A model generated the notes under the pieces. The model was not told where the DNA came from. It worked only from the letters and a program-made list of their open reading frames with translations, and did not search any database. Positions 24,693-34,013 of a stretch of 64,000 nucleotides of DNA are shown one piece after another. Each line of letters starts with the position of its first letter. The stretch's first letter is position 1. The position numbers were made by a program, and so were the translations under genes. Location of the stretch: assembly GCA_964472305.1 (NCBI GenBank), contig CAYYJR010000004.1, forward strand, positions 62,001 through 126,000, in the 5' to 3' direction. The DNA comes from CAYYJR01 sp964472305. GTDB taxonomy: Bacteria; Armatimonadota; Hebobacteria; CAIYQO01.

Positions 24693-26897
24693 TTAGAAGC
24701 GACGGCGCGGGCGATTGTCGCCCCCACGGCCACCTTCACGGCCGCCGCCACCTTGCCGGTGGTCGCCGCCTTCACGCGGCGGACGCGGCGGGCGCGGTCC
24801 CTCTTCGCCGCCTTCGCCCGGTTCGGGCGAAGGCAGCATGGCTTTGCGCGTTAGGCGAATCTTGCCGGACGGATCGCGCTCGATGACCTTCACCACTACT
24901 TCGTCGCCGATGTTCACCACGTCTTCCACCCGCTCCACGCGATGGTGGGCGAGTTGGGAGATGTGGATCATGCCATCGCGACCGGGCGCGATCTCGACGA
25001 TGGCGCCGACCGGCTTGATGTCGATCACCTTGCCGACGTAGACTTCGCCTTCGGCGACATCGCGGGTGATGTCTTCGATGATCTTGCGTGCGGCCATGCC
25101 GGTTTCCTGGTCAGGCGCGGCGATGAAGACGCGGCCATCCTGCTCAATGTCGATTTTGACATTGAGCTCGCTCTGGATTTTCTTCACCACTTTGCCACCC
25201 GGACCGATGACATCGCCGATTTTGTCGGGATGAATTTCGATCACCACCACGCGTGGGGCCGTATCGGCTAATTCGGTGCGCGGCGCCGAGATCACCTCTT
25301 CCATCTTGCCGATGATATGCAGGCGGGCACGCCGGGCGCGGTCAAACGCTTCAGCAAGTAGTTCGCGCGACATGCCGCCGCGCTTCACGTCCATCTGGAT
25401 GCCGTTGATGCCCTGGCGGGTACCGGTGACTTTGAAGTCCATGTCGCCGGAACCGTCTTCCACACCCTGGATGTCGGTGAGCAGCATTGAGCGCGTCTCG
25501 TCGCTGACCATGCCGATGGCGATGCCGGCCACGGGGGACTTGATGGGCACGCCGCCGTCCATCAGCGCCAGCGAACAGCCGCAGGTGCTGGCCATCGAGC
25601 TGGAACCATTGGATTCCAATACCTCGGAGACAACACGGATGGCATACGGGAATTCGTCCACGTCGGGGAGCACCGCCAGCAGCGACCGCTCGGCGAGTGC
25701 GCCATGGCCGATTTCACGGCGTCCAGGTCCGCGCATGGGGCGCACTTCGCCCACGCTGTACGGCGGGAAGTTATACTGGTGCATGAACCGCTTCTCTTCT
25801 TCCGGAGAGATGGTGTCCAGCGTTTGGGCCTCGCCCATGCCGCCGAGGGTCAACACGGTCAGCGCCTGGGTTTGTCCGCGAGTGAAGAGCCCGCTGCCAT
25901 GCACGCTCGGGAGCACGCCGACTTCCACGCTGATCGGGCGAATTTCGTCCGACTTGCGTCCATCGGGACGACGGTCTTCATCGAGGATAAGCGTGCGCAG
26001 GGTGTCTTTCACGACCTTTTCGATAAGACCACGAATGTCCGCCAGGCTCTCTGGGAAGCGCTCGACCAGCTCGCTTTCGATCTCTTTGATGAGATCGTGG
26101 GTGGCGCTTTCACGCGCCTGCTTGCTGGGATTGACGATGGTGTCGCGGATGCGCGGGGCGTAGGCCTTGACCGCGGCATACAGGTCTTCATCGATGCGCG
26201 GTTCGGGCGCTGAAAATTTTTCCGGCTGAATCTGCGCGACCAGTTGTTCTTGCAAGTCGATCATCTGCCGGATGCCTTCTTCACCGAAAGCCACGGCTTC
26301 CATCATGACGTCCTCCGGCACTTCTTTGGCGCCGGCTTCCATCATAATCACCCCTTCGCGCGTGCCGGCAACGATAAGGTCGAGATCGCTCTTCGCCACT
26401 TCAGAGAAGGTGGGATTGAGAATGAACTCGCCGTCGATGCGACCCACGCGCACGGATCCGATCGGACCCTGGAACGGAATGCGCGAGATGCTCAGCGCAG
26501 CCGAGGCGCCTATGGTGCCGAGTACGTCCGGCTGGTTTTCCTGATCGGTGGCCAGCACGGTGATAATGATCTGCACTTCGTTGCGGAAGTGTTTGGGAAA
26601 CAGCGGACGAATCGGACGGTCGGTCATGCGTGCGCTCAAGATGGCGCGTTCGCTCGGTCGGCCTTCGCGCTTAATGAATCCCCCCGGAATTTTCCCGGCG
26701 GAATACATGCGCTCCTCGAAGTCCACGGTCAGCGGGAAGAAATCGACCCCTTCGCGCGGGGAATTCGACATGGTAGCCGCAGCCAACACGACCGTGTTCC
26801 CATAGCGCACGAGGACAGCCCCGTCCGCCTGTTTGGCGATACGGCCTGTCTCGAGGCTGAGTACCTTGCCGTTCAAGGTAAACTCTACTGTATTCAT
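24693..26897 (-). CDS. pnp: Polyribonucleotide nucleotidyltransferase
   Basis: A 734-residue PNPase that degrades RNA phosphorolytically from the 3' end. Two RNase PH domains are seen: an inactive first one at about 10-220 (SNSPREGVDFFPLTVDFEE), then a helical linker, and the active second one at about 310-540 with FTRGQTQAL and TGTRQGINGIQMD. A KH domain (IGDVIGPGGKVVKKIQ) and an S1 domain (GKVIDIKPVGAIVEIAPG) follow. The C-terminal 40 residues are a Gly/Arg/Pro-rich RGG-like tail. GAGGAGA precedes the ATG. It lies 41 bases after rpsO, the classical rpsO-pnp order, and is probably autoregulated. Confidence 0.97.
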   Translation of the reverse strand: MNTVEFTLNGKVLSLETGRIAKQADGAVLVRYGNTVVLAAATMSNSPREGVDFFPLTVDFEERMYSAGKIPGGFIKREGRPSERAILSARMTDRPIRPLFPKHFRNEVQIIITVLATDQENQPDVLGTIGASAALSISRIPFQGPIGSVRVGRIDGEFILNPTFSEVAKSDLDLIVAGTREGVIMMEAGAKEVPEDVMMEAVAFGEEGIRQMIDLQEQLVAQIQPEKFSAPEPRIDEDLYAAVKAYAPRIRDTIVNPSKQARESATHDLIKEIESELVERFPESLADIRGLIEKVVKDTLRTLILDEDRRPDGRKSDEIRPISVEVGVLPSVHGSGLFTRGQTQALTVLTLGGMGEAQTLDTISPEEEKRFMHQYNFPPYSVGEVRPMRGPGRREIGHGALAERSLLAVLPDVDEFPYAIRVVSEVLESNGSSSMASTCGCSLALMDGGVPIKSPVAGIAIGMVSDETRSMLLTDIQGVEDGSGDMDFKVTGTRQGINGIQMDVKRGGMSRELLAEAFDRARRARLHIIGKMEEVISAPRTELADTAPRVVVIEIHPDKIGDVIGPGGKVVKKIQSELNVKIDIEQDGRVFIAAPDQETGMAARKIIEDITRDVAEGEVYVGKVIDIKPVGAIVEIAPGRDGMIHISQLAHHRVERVEDVVNIGDEVVVKVIERDPSGKIRLTRKAMLPSPEPGEGGEEGPRPPRPPREGGDHRQGGGGREGGRGGDNRPRRRF

Positions 26898-26938
26898 TTG
26901 TCATCTCCTCATGGATTGTCGCGTCGTGCCGATACGTA

Positions 26939-27208
26939 TTAGCGGCGGATGCCCAATTTGGCAATCACGGCGCGGTACCGACTGATGTCGATCTTCGTCA
27001 GGTAGTTCAACAGCCGACGGCGTTGGCCAACCATCATGAGGAGACCTCGGCGAGAGTGGTGGTCTTTCTTGTGCACCTTCAGGTGCCCGGTGAGATGATT
27101 GATACGAGCAGTAAGCAACGCAATCTGCACTTCCGGTGATCCGGAATCACCTTCATGCGAACCATACTCCGCAATCAACGTCTCCTTGTGCTCTTTGGCT
27201 AATGGCAC
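26939..27208 (-). CDS. rpsO: 30S ribosomal protein S15
   Basis: 89 residues, normal length. The signature GDSGSPEVQIALLTARINHLT and the basic C-terminal half (HSRRGLLMMVGQRRRLLNYL) are both complete. It binds 16S rRNA in the small subunit. It is the first gene of rpsO-pnp and starts about 26 bases after the predicted transcription start. Confidence 0.98.
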   Translation of the reverse strand: MPLAKEHKETLIAEYGSHEGDSGSPEVQIALLTARINHLTGHLKVHKKDHHSRRGLLMMVGQRRRLLNYLTKIDISRYRAVIAKLGIRR

Positions 27209-27240
27209 GTGTCTGTGTCCTCCAGTTGAATATCCGCGGC

Positions 27241-27269
27241 ATTATATCACATGGTTGCGCGCGTGTAAA
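27241..27269 (-). promoter_or_regulatory. Promoter of rpsO-pnp
   Basis: On the minus strand TTTACA (27264-27269), a 17-base spacer and TATAAT (27241-27246). The predicted start near 27234 gives a leader of about 26 bases. Confidence 0.75.
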
Positions 27270-27352
27270 ATAGTTGTCGTTGTGAAAGTGGCGCGACAAT
27301 GATATCGGTGTGATCGTCAGCCGGATACGGGGCTGCGGCGGCCCCACACCGT

Positions 27353-27382
27353 CATGCTTAGCGGGGGCATGCTTAGCGGGGG
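27353..27382 (+). repeat. 15-bp perfect tandem duplication
   Basis: CATGCTTAGCGGGGG occurs twice head to tail, at 27353-27367 and 27368-27382. It lies just upstream of the -10 box of the hydrolase gene, between the divergent rpsO and hydrolase promoters. Confidence 0.85.
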
Positions 27383-27411
27383 CAGCCGTTACTGCGCTAT
27401 CACGTTTGGCA

Positions 27412-27420
27412 TGGTATAAT
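27412..27420 (+). promoter_or_regulatory. Extended -10 promoter element of the hydrolase gene
   Basis: TGG followed by a perfect TATAAT at 27415-27420. There is no good -35 at 17 bases. The leader to ATG 27448 would be about 20 bases and contains GGGAGGA. Confidence 0.6.
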
Positions 27421-27447
27421 ATGCGGAGGCACACGTTGGGAGGAAGC

Positions 27448-29109
27448 ATGTCCCATCCCCGCATTCTGCGTAATGTACGCGTCCCCATGCGCGACGGCAT
27501 CGCACTGGCGACCGACGTCTACTTGCCTGCCGAAGGCGACCGGTTTCCGGTGGTGCTGGTGCGTACCGCCTATAACCGTACCCTCTTCAATGACTCCTCT
27601 TTCCCGCAACACGGCATCGCCTATATGGTGCAGGACTGCCGTGGACGTTATGATGCGGAGGGGGTGCATAACCCCTTCATCGCTGAAGGTGACGACGGCG
27701 TCGATACGCTGGAATGGCTGGGTTCACAGCCGTGGTGCGATGGGCGCGTGGGCATGTTCGGCGATTCCTACCTTGCTGCCACGCAATTCTATCTGGCGCC
27801 ATCGGGTCATCCACTGCTCAAGGCGTTGAATCCGCGCTTTATGTGCGGTGACGGGTGGAAACATGCTTATTACTGCGACGGCGCGTTCAGCCTGGCGCTG
27901 AGCTGGAGCTGGTTGTGCTTCGAGTGCGCTTCGCGGGTATCGCAAGCAGCCTTGCTGCCGCGTTTCGACGTGCCGGCGCTGCTGCGCCACCTGCCGTTGT
28001 TGACGCTGGATGAGGCCAGCGGCGCGGGGGTGTTGCCGATTTATCGCGATTTCGCGCGACATAACCGTTATGACGACTACTGGCGGCGCCTCAACGTGCG
28101 CGAGCAGACGGCGCAATATCGCGTGCCGGTGCTGCTCACCGGCGGATGGTATGACAACTACCCGGGGGAAACCTTCGCCAACTACCTGGCGCTGCGCAAG
28201 GACGCGCCTACCGCCGAACTGCGTGACAGCCATCGGTTGCTGATGGGGCCGTGGACGCACGGCATCAACAGCAGCACCGTGCTGGGCGAGGTGGACTTCG
28301 GACCCGAGGCGGTCGCGGAGAACGATCACTCCTATCGCTGGCTGACCACGCTGCTGCGTGACGGCACGCCGGCGGAGGCGCAACCCGCGCCTATCCGCCT
28401 GTTCGTGATGGGCGCCAACACCTGGCGCGACGAATACGAATGGCCGCTAGCGCGCACGCAATATACCGATTTCTTCCTGCGTGTCGGCAGCAAGCTCTCC
28501 CGACAGGCACCGGGCGACGAAACGCCGGACGGCTATACCTACGACCCGGCGAATCCGACACCCACGCGGGGCGGCAACCATTCCGTCGGCCCCTATAACC
28601 CCGGCCTGTACGAGCATGCACTGCCCGGTCCCTATGACCAGCGTGCCATCGAGGCGCGTCCGGATGTGCTGGTGTTCACCTCCGATGTGTTCGCTGAAGA
28701 TGTCGAGGTGACCGGTCCGGTAACGGTCGAACTCTACGCCGCTTCCTCTGCGTGCGACACCGATTTCGTCGCAAGACTCACCGACGTCTATCCCGACGGT
28801 CGCTCGATCAATATCACTGAAGGCGTGCTGCGCGCCCGTTTCCGTAATGGTGTGTGGGATGCGCCGGAGTTGATGCATCCCGGCGAAATCTATCGCTTCA
28901 GCCTCGAACTGCAGCCTACCAGCACCGTCTTCAAGGCGGGCCACTGCCTGCGCCTCGATCTTACCAGCAGCAACTTCCCGCTGTGGGACCGCAACCTGAA
29001 CACCGGCAACGATCCCGCTACCGACACTGAGATGCGCGTCGCCCGCCAGACAATCTACCACGACGCCGTCCGCCCCTCGCGTCTGGTGTTGCCGGTGATA
29101 CCGCAATAG
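27448..29109 (+). CDS. CocE/NonD-family (X-Pro dipeptidyl-peptidase-like) hydrolase
   Basis: 553 residues from ATG 27448, with GGGAGGA upstream. The N-terminal alpha/beta-hydrolase domain has VPMRDGIALATDVYLP and VQDCRGRYDAEG. The nucleophile elbow is GMFGDSYLAATQF, with Ser in G-x-S form (GDSY). The C-terminal jelly-roll domain (about 350-553) includes TGPVTVELYAAS and LRLDLTSSNFPLWDRN. A catalytic Asp (TGGWYDNYPGE region) and His (GPWTHG) are present. The family hydrolyses esters or N-terminal X-Pro peptides; the substrate here is unknown. No signal peptide, so probably cytoplasmic. Confidence 0.88.
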   Translation: MSHPRILRNVRVPMRDGIALATDVYLPAEGDRFPVVLVRTAYNRTLFNDSSFPQHGIAYMVQDCRGRYDAEGVHNPFIAEGDDGVDTLEWLGSQPWCDGRVGMFGDSYLAATQFYLAPSGHPLLKALNPRFMCGDGWKHAYYCDGAFSLALSWSWLCFECASRVSQAALLPRFDVPALLRHLPLLTLDEASGAGVLPIYRDFARHNRYDDYWRRLNVREQTAQYRVPVLLTGGWYDNYPGETFANYLALRKDAPTAELRDSHRLLMGPWTHGINSSTVLGEVDFGPEAVAENDHSYRWLTTLLRDGTPAEAQPAPIRLFVMGANTWRDEYEWPLARTQYTDFFLRVGSKLSRQAPGDETPDGYTYDPANPTPTRGGNHSVGPYNPGLYEHALPGPYDQRAIEARPDVLVFTSDVFAEDVEVTGPVTVELYAASSACDTDFVARLTDVYPDGRSINITEGVLRARFRNGVWDAPELMHPGEIYRFSLELQPTSTVFKAGHCLRLDLTSSNFPLWDRNLNTGNDPATDTEMRVARQTIYHDAVRPSRLVLPVIPQ

Positions 29110-29130
29110 ATTACCATCCGCATACACGAC

Positions 29131-29170
29131 AACACCGGGGCGGCCCAGATGGCCGCCCCGGTGTTTGTTT
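29131..29170. terminator. Bidirectional terminator between hydrolase gene and tsf
   Basis: A perfect 15-bp stem (29131-29145 with 29151-29165) and a 5-base loop. TGTTTG follows on the plus strand, and the stem serves the converging tsf transcript as well. Confidence 0.8.
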
Positions 29171-29187
29171 GGCGTATTCACCAGATC

Positions 29188-30033
29188 TTACTGCTGGCCG
29201 AGCTGGAAGCGCACGTAACGCTTGACAGTCAACTCGGTGCCGGCGGCTTTGGCCGTCTCGGTGATGAGCGTCTTCACTTGCTTGTCGGGATCCTTGATGA
29301 ACGGTTGCTCAACCAGACAGTTGTCCTTGAAGTATTTGTCCAGGCGGCCGGCAGCGATGCGGTCGAGGAACTCTTCCTTCTTGCCTTCGTTGCGGCCCTG
29401 CGTGCGGTAAATTTCCATCTCGCTGTCGATGACTGACTGCGGCACATCTTCGCGCGTCAGGTATTCCGGCGATGCCGCGGCCACCTGCATGGCCAGGTCT
29501 TTGCCCAGCGCGCGTACGGTGTCAGTGTTCGCGCCGTCCACCTGCACCAGCACGCCGATCTTGCCGCCGAGGTGAATGTAGCTTTCCACCACGCCGTTAG
29601 CGCTGCTGAATTTGATGCCGCGACCGAACTGAATATTCTCGCCGGTCTTCGCGATGGCGGCTTTCAAGGCGGCCTCGATGCTTTCCGGCAGGTGCTCGGC
29701 GTTGGCGGCGCCGTCCGGCTGCGTGAGCATCCACGCGGCCATGTCGGCGGAGAGTGCCTTGAAGGTGTCGGTCTTCGCCACGAAATCAGTTTCGCAATTC
29801 ACTTCGACCAGCACGGCGGCGGTATGGTCGGCGGCCTGCGCGGTGGCGATGGTGCCTTCCGCGGTGGCGCGATGCGTGCGTTTCGCCGCATCCGCCTGGC
29901 CCTTTTCGCGCAATAACGCGACGGCCTTATCGACATCGCCGTCGGCCTCCACCAGGGCTCGTTTGGCGTCCATGATTTTCGCGCCGGTCTTCTGGCGCAG
30001 ATCATTCACCATTTGCGCGGTAATTTCTGCCAT
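29188..30033 (-). CDS. tsf: Translation elongation factor Ts
   Basis: 281 residues from ATG 30033, with GAGGAGGAG upstream. Family marks are VNDLRQKTGAKIMDAKRAL at the N-terminus (UBA-like), VEVNCETDFVAKTD and a C-terminal FQLGQ. EF-Ts recycles EF-Tu by nucleotide exchange in the cytoplasm. It is the second gene of rpsB-tsf, 121 bases after rpsB. Its length is typical of the two-subdomain core form. Confidence 0.97.
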   Translation of the reverse strand: MAEITAQMVNDLRQKTGAKIMDAKRALVEADGDVDKAVALLREKGQADAAKRTHRATAEGTIATAQAADHTAAVLVEVNCETDFVAKTDTFKALSADMAAWMLTQPDGAANAEHLPESIEAALKAAIAKTGENIQFGRGIKFSSANGVVESYIHLGGKIGVLVQVDGANTDTVRALGKDLAMQVAAASPEYLTREDVPQSVIDSEMEIYRTQGRNEGKKEEFLDRIAAGRLDKYFKDNCLVEQPFIKDPDKQVKTLITETAKAAGTELTVKRYVRFQLGQQ

Positions 30034-30154
30034 GGTCACTCCTCCTCTATACGCATGCCGTTGCGTTTGCCGGCAACGGCTGCCACATCAATTGCGGAAC
30101 GCGGACGGCGGCGCGGATCATCCCGCTCTCCGCCATCCGCGCTCCGGCATCGAA

Positions 30155-31111
30155 TCAGTCTTCTTCGCCGATGATACCGTAATCTTTGGCGACTTCGATG
30201 TATTTCTCGCGCTCGGTGATGATCGGCTCCTCTTCCTCAACGAATTCGATCGAATCGTCAAACTCGGTGATGGCGGTCTCCGCGGCTTCCTCGACTTCTT
30301 CCACGTCGGCGGTGCCCACCGGCAGTGTTTCAACCGTCTCCGCCTGCGCCTGTTCGGGCAGTGGGCGGAACGGTGACATTTCGACGGTGTAGCCTTGCTC
30401 GCCGTAGAGTTCGCTCATTTTCGCGTCATATTCGTGGCGTCCTTCGATGATCGCATCGGCGTTCTTGTTCGCGATGAGGCGAATGGCACGGATGGCGTCG
30501 TCGTTGGCGGGGATCACGTAATCGACCATCTCCGGATCGCAGTTGGTGTCGACAATGGCGACCACCGGGATATCCAGGCGGCGCGCTTCCAGGATGGCGA
30601 TGTTCTCTTTGCGCACGTCCACCACAAACAGCGCGTCAGGCACGGTGCGCAGGTGCTCGATGCCCGACAGCGTGCGTTCCAGCTTCTCCATCTGTTCGCG
30701 CAGCTTGATGACTTCTTTCTTGGGCAGGCGCTCGAAGGTGCCGTCTTCCGCCATCGTGCGCAATTCGCGCATGCGGCGAATGCGCTGCTGGATGGTGGGA
30801 AAGTTGGTCATCATGCCGCCCAGCCAGCGATGGATGACAAAGTGCATGCCGCAGCGTTGCGCCGCTTCATACACCGCGTCCTGCGCCTGCTTCTTCGTGC
30901 CCACGAACAGCACCTGGCCGCCGTTGGCGGCGATTTCGCGCAGGAATGCATACGCGTCTTCCATGCGGCGCAGTGTTTCGTGGAGGTCAATGATGTAGAT
31001 CCCGTTGCGCGCGCCATAGATAAAGCGCTTCATCTTCGGGTTCCAGCGGTGGGTCTGGTGGCCGAAATGGACGCCGGCCTCCAGCAGTTCTTTCATTGAT
31101 ACCAATGCCAT
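30155..31111 (-). CDS. rpsB: 30S ribosomal protein S2
   Basis: 318 residues from ATG 31111, with GGGAG upstream. The conserved body runs to about residue 230: LLEAGVHFGHQTHRWNPKM, GGQVLFVGTKKQAQ, RWLGGMMTNFPTIQ and PVVAIVDTNCDPEMVDYVIP. A strongly acidic C-terminal extension of about 75 residues, rich in Glu and Val, follows; such tails are common outside the Proteobacteria. It is the first gene of rpsB-tsf, with a leader of about 113 bases that is long enough for S2 autoregulation. Confidence 0.97.
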   Translation of the reverse strand: MALVSMKELLEAGVHFGHQTHRWNPKMKRFIYGARNGIYIIDLHETLRRMEDAYAFLREIAANGGQVLFVGTKKQAQDAVYEAAQRCGMHFVIHRWLGGMMTNFPTIQQRIRRMRELRTMAEDGTFERLPKKEVIKLREQMEKLERTLSGIEHLRTVPDALFVVDVRKENIAILEARRLDIPVVAIVDTNCDPEMVDYVIPANDDAIRAIRLIANKNADAIIEGRHEYDAKMSELYGEQGYTVEMSPFRPLPEQAQAETVETLPVGTADVEEVEEAAETAITEFDDSIEFVEEEEPIITEREKYIEVAKDYGIIGEED

Positions 31112-31230
31112 TGGTACTCCCTTGTCTCCCGCGGTGCGGGAAAATGTAGAATATGTCGCGACGTCAGAGTGCCCATGGGCTGCCGCAGCAGGGAGTGAAC
31201 ATGCCGCGGCTATCGGTCGCAAACCGGTAT

Positions 31231-31259
31231 AGTATAGGGAAGTCGCCTCACGGCGTCAA
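31231..31259 (-). promoter_or_regulatory. Promoter of rpsB-tsf
   Basis: On the minus strand TTGACG (31254-31259), a 17-base spacer and TATACT (31231-31236). Confidence 0.8.
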
Positions 31260-31386
31260 GCGCGAGACGATGAACGCGTGGACCGGACGGCATCGCAAGC
31301 GCGCGTCAACCAAAACGCAAAACAATCTCGCGCCGCGGTTTGTCGCATCCATTGCCACCGTACGCCGTCAATTTCATCCGCGCCTC

Positions 31387-31415
31387 TTGTTTCGTGCCCC
31401 GGTGCGCGCGATAAT
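31387..31415 (+). promoter_or_regulatory. Promoter of gnd-zwf
   Basis: TTGTTT (31387-31392), a 17-base spacer and GATAAT (31410-31415). A start near 31422 leaves a leader of about 18 bases that contains GGAGAGGAG. Confidence 0.65.
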
Positions 31416-31439
31416 ACAGCAGACCGGAGAGGAGATGCG

Positions 31440-32351
31440 ATGGAACTCGGCTTTATCGGATTGGGACGCATGGGGCTGAACATGGTGGCGCGACTGGCGG
31501 CGGGCGGACACCGCGTGACGGCCTTTTCGCCCAGTGGCCGACACCGCCAGGCGGTGGAGGAGGCGGGCGGGCAATATGCCGTTACCCGCGAGGCACTGCT
31601 GGCCGCGCTGCCGGCGCCGCGCGTGGTGTGGCTGATGGTGCCGGCGGGACCGGTCGTAGACGAGAACATTGCCGACTTATTACCGCTGCTGACGGCGGGC
31701 GACCTGCTGGTGGACGGCGGCAATTCCAACTATCACGATAGCAAGCGCCGGGCAGCACTGCTTGCGGAGCACGGCATCGCTTTCGTCGACGCCGGCACCT
31801 CCGGCGGCATCTGGGGCCTGCAGATCGGCTACTGCATGATGATCGGCGGAATGCCTGAGGCGGTCGCGCGCATCGCACCGGCGCTGACCACGCTTGCCCC
31901 GCCCGACGGCTGGCTGCACGTGGGGCCGGCGGGGGCCGGGCATTTCGTGAAAATGATTCACAACGGGGTCGAGTATGGCATGTTGCAAGCCTACGGCGAG
32001 GGATTCGAGATATTGCACGCCAGTGAATACGACCTCGATCTGCAGAAGATTGCCGGCCTGTGGAACCACGGCAGCGTGGTGCGCTCGTGGTTGCTGGAGT
32101 TGGCGGAGCGTGCGTTCGCGGAGGATCCGCGGTTGGCATCCATTCGCGGCTATGTAGAAGATACCGGCGAGGGACGGTGGACGGTGCAGGAAGCCATGGC
32201 GCTCAACGTGCCCGCCCCGATCATCACGCTGTCACTGCTGGAGCGTTTCCGTTCGCGCCAGCCGGAATCCTTCTCCGCCAAAGTGATTGCCGCGCTGCGC
32301 AAGGAGTTCGGCGGGCACGCCGTGCGGAAGGATGAAGCATCGCATGACTGA
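31440..32351 (+). CDS. gnd: 6-phosphogluconate dehydrogenase, decarboxylating (short form)
   Basis: 303 residues from ATG 31440, with GGAGAGGAG upstream. The short homologue lacks the long C-terminal half of classical Gnd (about 470 residues) and matches the GndA/YqeC-type enzyme, usually NAD-preferring. Visible motifs are GFIGLGRMGLNM (dinucleotide binding), VDGGNSNYHDSKRR, DAGTSGGIWGLQ and GHFVKMIHNGVEYGMLQAY with the catalytic Lys. It oxidises 6-phosphogluconate to ribulose 5-phosphate and CO2. zwf overlaps its end by 8 bases, so the pair forms the oxidative pentose phosphate operon. Confidence 0.95.
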   Translation: MELGFIGLGRMGLNMVARLAAGGHRVTAFSPSGRHRQAVEEAGGQYAVTREALLAALPAPRVVWLMVPAGPVVDENIADLLPLLTAGDLLVDGGNSNYHDSKRRAALLAEHGIAFVDAGTSGGIWGLQIGYCMMIGGMPEAVARIAPALTTLAPPDGWLHVGPAGAGHFVKMIHNGVEYGMLQAYGEGFEILHASEYDLDLQKIAGLWNHGSVVRSWLLELAERAFAEDPRLASIRGYVEDTGEGRWTVQEAMALNVPAPIITLSLLERFRSRQPESFSAKVIAALRKEFGGHAVRKDEASHD

Positions 32352-33840
32352 CCACGATCCGCGACACTCCGGCCCGCAGCCTCCACCCGAACCGGCGTTA
32401 TTCATCATCTTCGGCTCGCGCGGCGACCTGTCGCGCCGCAAACTGTTGCCCGCGCTCTTCAACCTGCTGCGTGACGGGGCGCTGCCGCGGGATTTCGCGG
32501 TGTTGGGCTTGGGACGCAAGCCGTTCACCCCGGAGCAGTTTCAGCAGGATGTCCATCACGACCTGGAGCAGCATTCGCGCCGTCCGCCATTGCGGAATGC
32601 ATGGGCGCGCTTCAGCAAGCGGCTGCGCTACTTTCAGGGAGTGTTCGAAGAGGCGGGAACCTATATCGCCCTGAAGCGGACCATCGACGAGATGGAGCGC
32701 CGTCACCGCACCGGCGGCAACCGCGTCATCTACCTGGCGGTGCCACCCGACGTGGCGCCCATGCTGCTGCGCCACCTGCGCGATGCCGGCATCATCAGCG
32801 AGCCGCACGCGACACCGTGGACGCGGGTGATCTTTGAAAAGCCCTTTGGCGAAGATCTGGCTTCAGCCCGCGAACTGAACCGGTTGATCGCCCACACGCT
32901 GGACGAATCGCAGGTGTACCGCATCGATCACTACCTGGCGAAGGAAACGGTGCAAAACATTCACGTCTTTCGCTTCGCCAACACGCTGTTCGAGTCGGCG
33001 TGGAACCACCGGGAGATCGACCACGTGCAGATCACCATGGCCGAACAACTCGGCATCGGCACGCGCGGGGCGTTCTACGACGAGGTGGGCGTGGTGCGCG
33101 ACGTGCTGCAGAATCACCTGCTGCAGTTGCTTTCGCTCATTGCGATGGAGACGCCGAGTGCCTTTACCGCGGAGGCGATCCGCGACGAGAAAACGCGCGT
33201 GCTGCGCGCCGTGCGCGGCCTGTCACCGGACGAAGTCCCGCGGCACGCCGTGCGCGGCCAATATGACGGTTATCGCCGCGAGCCGCACGTCGCGCCGGAC
33301 TCCGCCACGCCCACCTTCGCGGCACTGCGCTTGTTCATCGACAACGCACGCTGGCAGGGAGTGCCGTTCTACCTGCGCACCGGGAAAAAGCTGGCGACGC
33401 GACTGACTGAGATCGTCATCCAGTTCCGCGACGTTTCCTCCTGCCTGTTCAACGACCCCGAGGTGTGCCGCCAACTCGCGCCCAACGCGCTCGTGCTGCG
33501 CATTCAACCGAACGAGGCGATCACGCTGACGGTGATGGTCAAAGCGCCCGGCATGCGCCCGGACGTACACCCGGTGGAGATGGACTTCTGTTACCACTGC
33601 AAATACGGCACCGCGTTCGAAGCCTACGAACGTCTGCTCATCAACGTGCTGCAAGGCGACCAGACCCTTTTCGTGCGCAGCGACGCGGTGGAAACGCAAT
33701 GGCAGATCGTCGAGCCGCTCCTGCGCTACTGGGATACCCACCCGCCTACCGACTTCCCCAACTACGCCCCCGCAAGCTGGGGCCCGCAAGCCGCGGATGA
33801 ACTGATCCAACGCGATGGGCGGAGGTGGAAAAAGGAGTGA
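32344..33840 (+). CDS. zwf: Glucose-6-phosphate 1-dehydrogenase
   Basis: 498 residues. I chose ATG 32344, which overlaps the gnd stop, with AAGGA about 12 bases upstream; ATG 32332 is an alternative. The nucleotide-binding motif is IIFGSRGDLSRRKLLPAL, with Ser replacing the usual Ala or Thr of GATGDL. The substrate motif is RIDHYLAKETVQN (Asp195, His196), followed by RGAFYDEVGVVRDVLQNHLL. It makes 6-phosphogluconolactone and reduced cofactor, feeding the gnd product upstream. No 6-phosphogluconolactonase gene is in the operon. Confidence 0.96.
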   Translation: MTDHDPRHSGPQPPPEPALFIIFGSRGDLSRRKLLPALFNLLRDGALPRDFAVLGLGRKPFTPEQFQQDVHHDLEQHSRRPPLRNAWARFSKRLRYFQGVFEEAGTYIALKRTIDEMERRHRTGGNRVIYLAVPPDVAPMLLRHLRDAGIISEPHATPWTRVIFEKPFGEDLASARELNRLIAHTLDESQVYRIDHYLAKETVQNIHVFRFANTLFESAWNHREIDHVQITMAEQLGIGTRGAFYDEVGVVRDVLQNHLLQLLSLIAMETPSAFTAEAIRDEKTRVLRAVRGLSPDEVPRHAVRGQYDGYRREPHVAPDSATPTFAALRLFIDNARWQGVPFYLRTGKKLATRLTEIVIQFRDVSSCLFNDPEVCRQLAPNALVLRIQPNEAITLTVMVKAPGMRPDVHPVEMDFCYHCKYGTAFEAYERLLINVLQGDQTLFVRSDAVETQWQIVEPLLRYWDTHPPTDFPNYAPASWGPQAADELIQRDGRRWKKE

Positions 33841-34013
33841 ATTGCCTTCTTTGCACAATATTACGGGATCACAACATTCCGCAGCGTGCGTGGCACAGGC
33901 GTCTCGTGACCTCCATTGCGACGGGTGCTTTGTTCGGGACAGGAGCGCCATGGCAGACGCACGACAGATAACACAGTACGGAATATTTTGAGAATTACCG
34001 CGTACGGGTGTCC

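Larger units (their letters stand above)
31112..31439. other. Divergent intergenic region (rpsB leader and gnd promoter)
   Basis: It holds the rpsB promoter (31231-31259, minus) with its 113-base leader, and the gnd promoter (31387-31415, plus). No gene is supported inside it. Confidence 0.6.
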
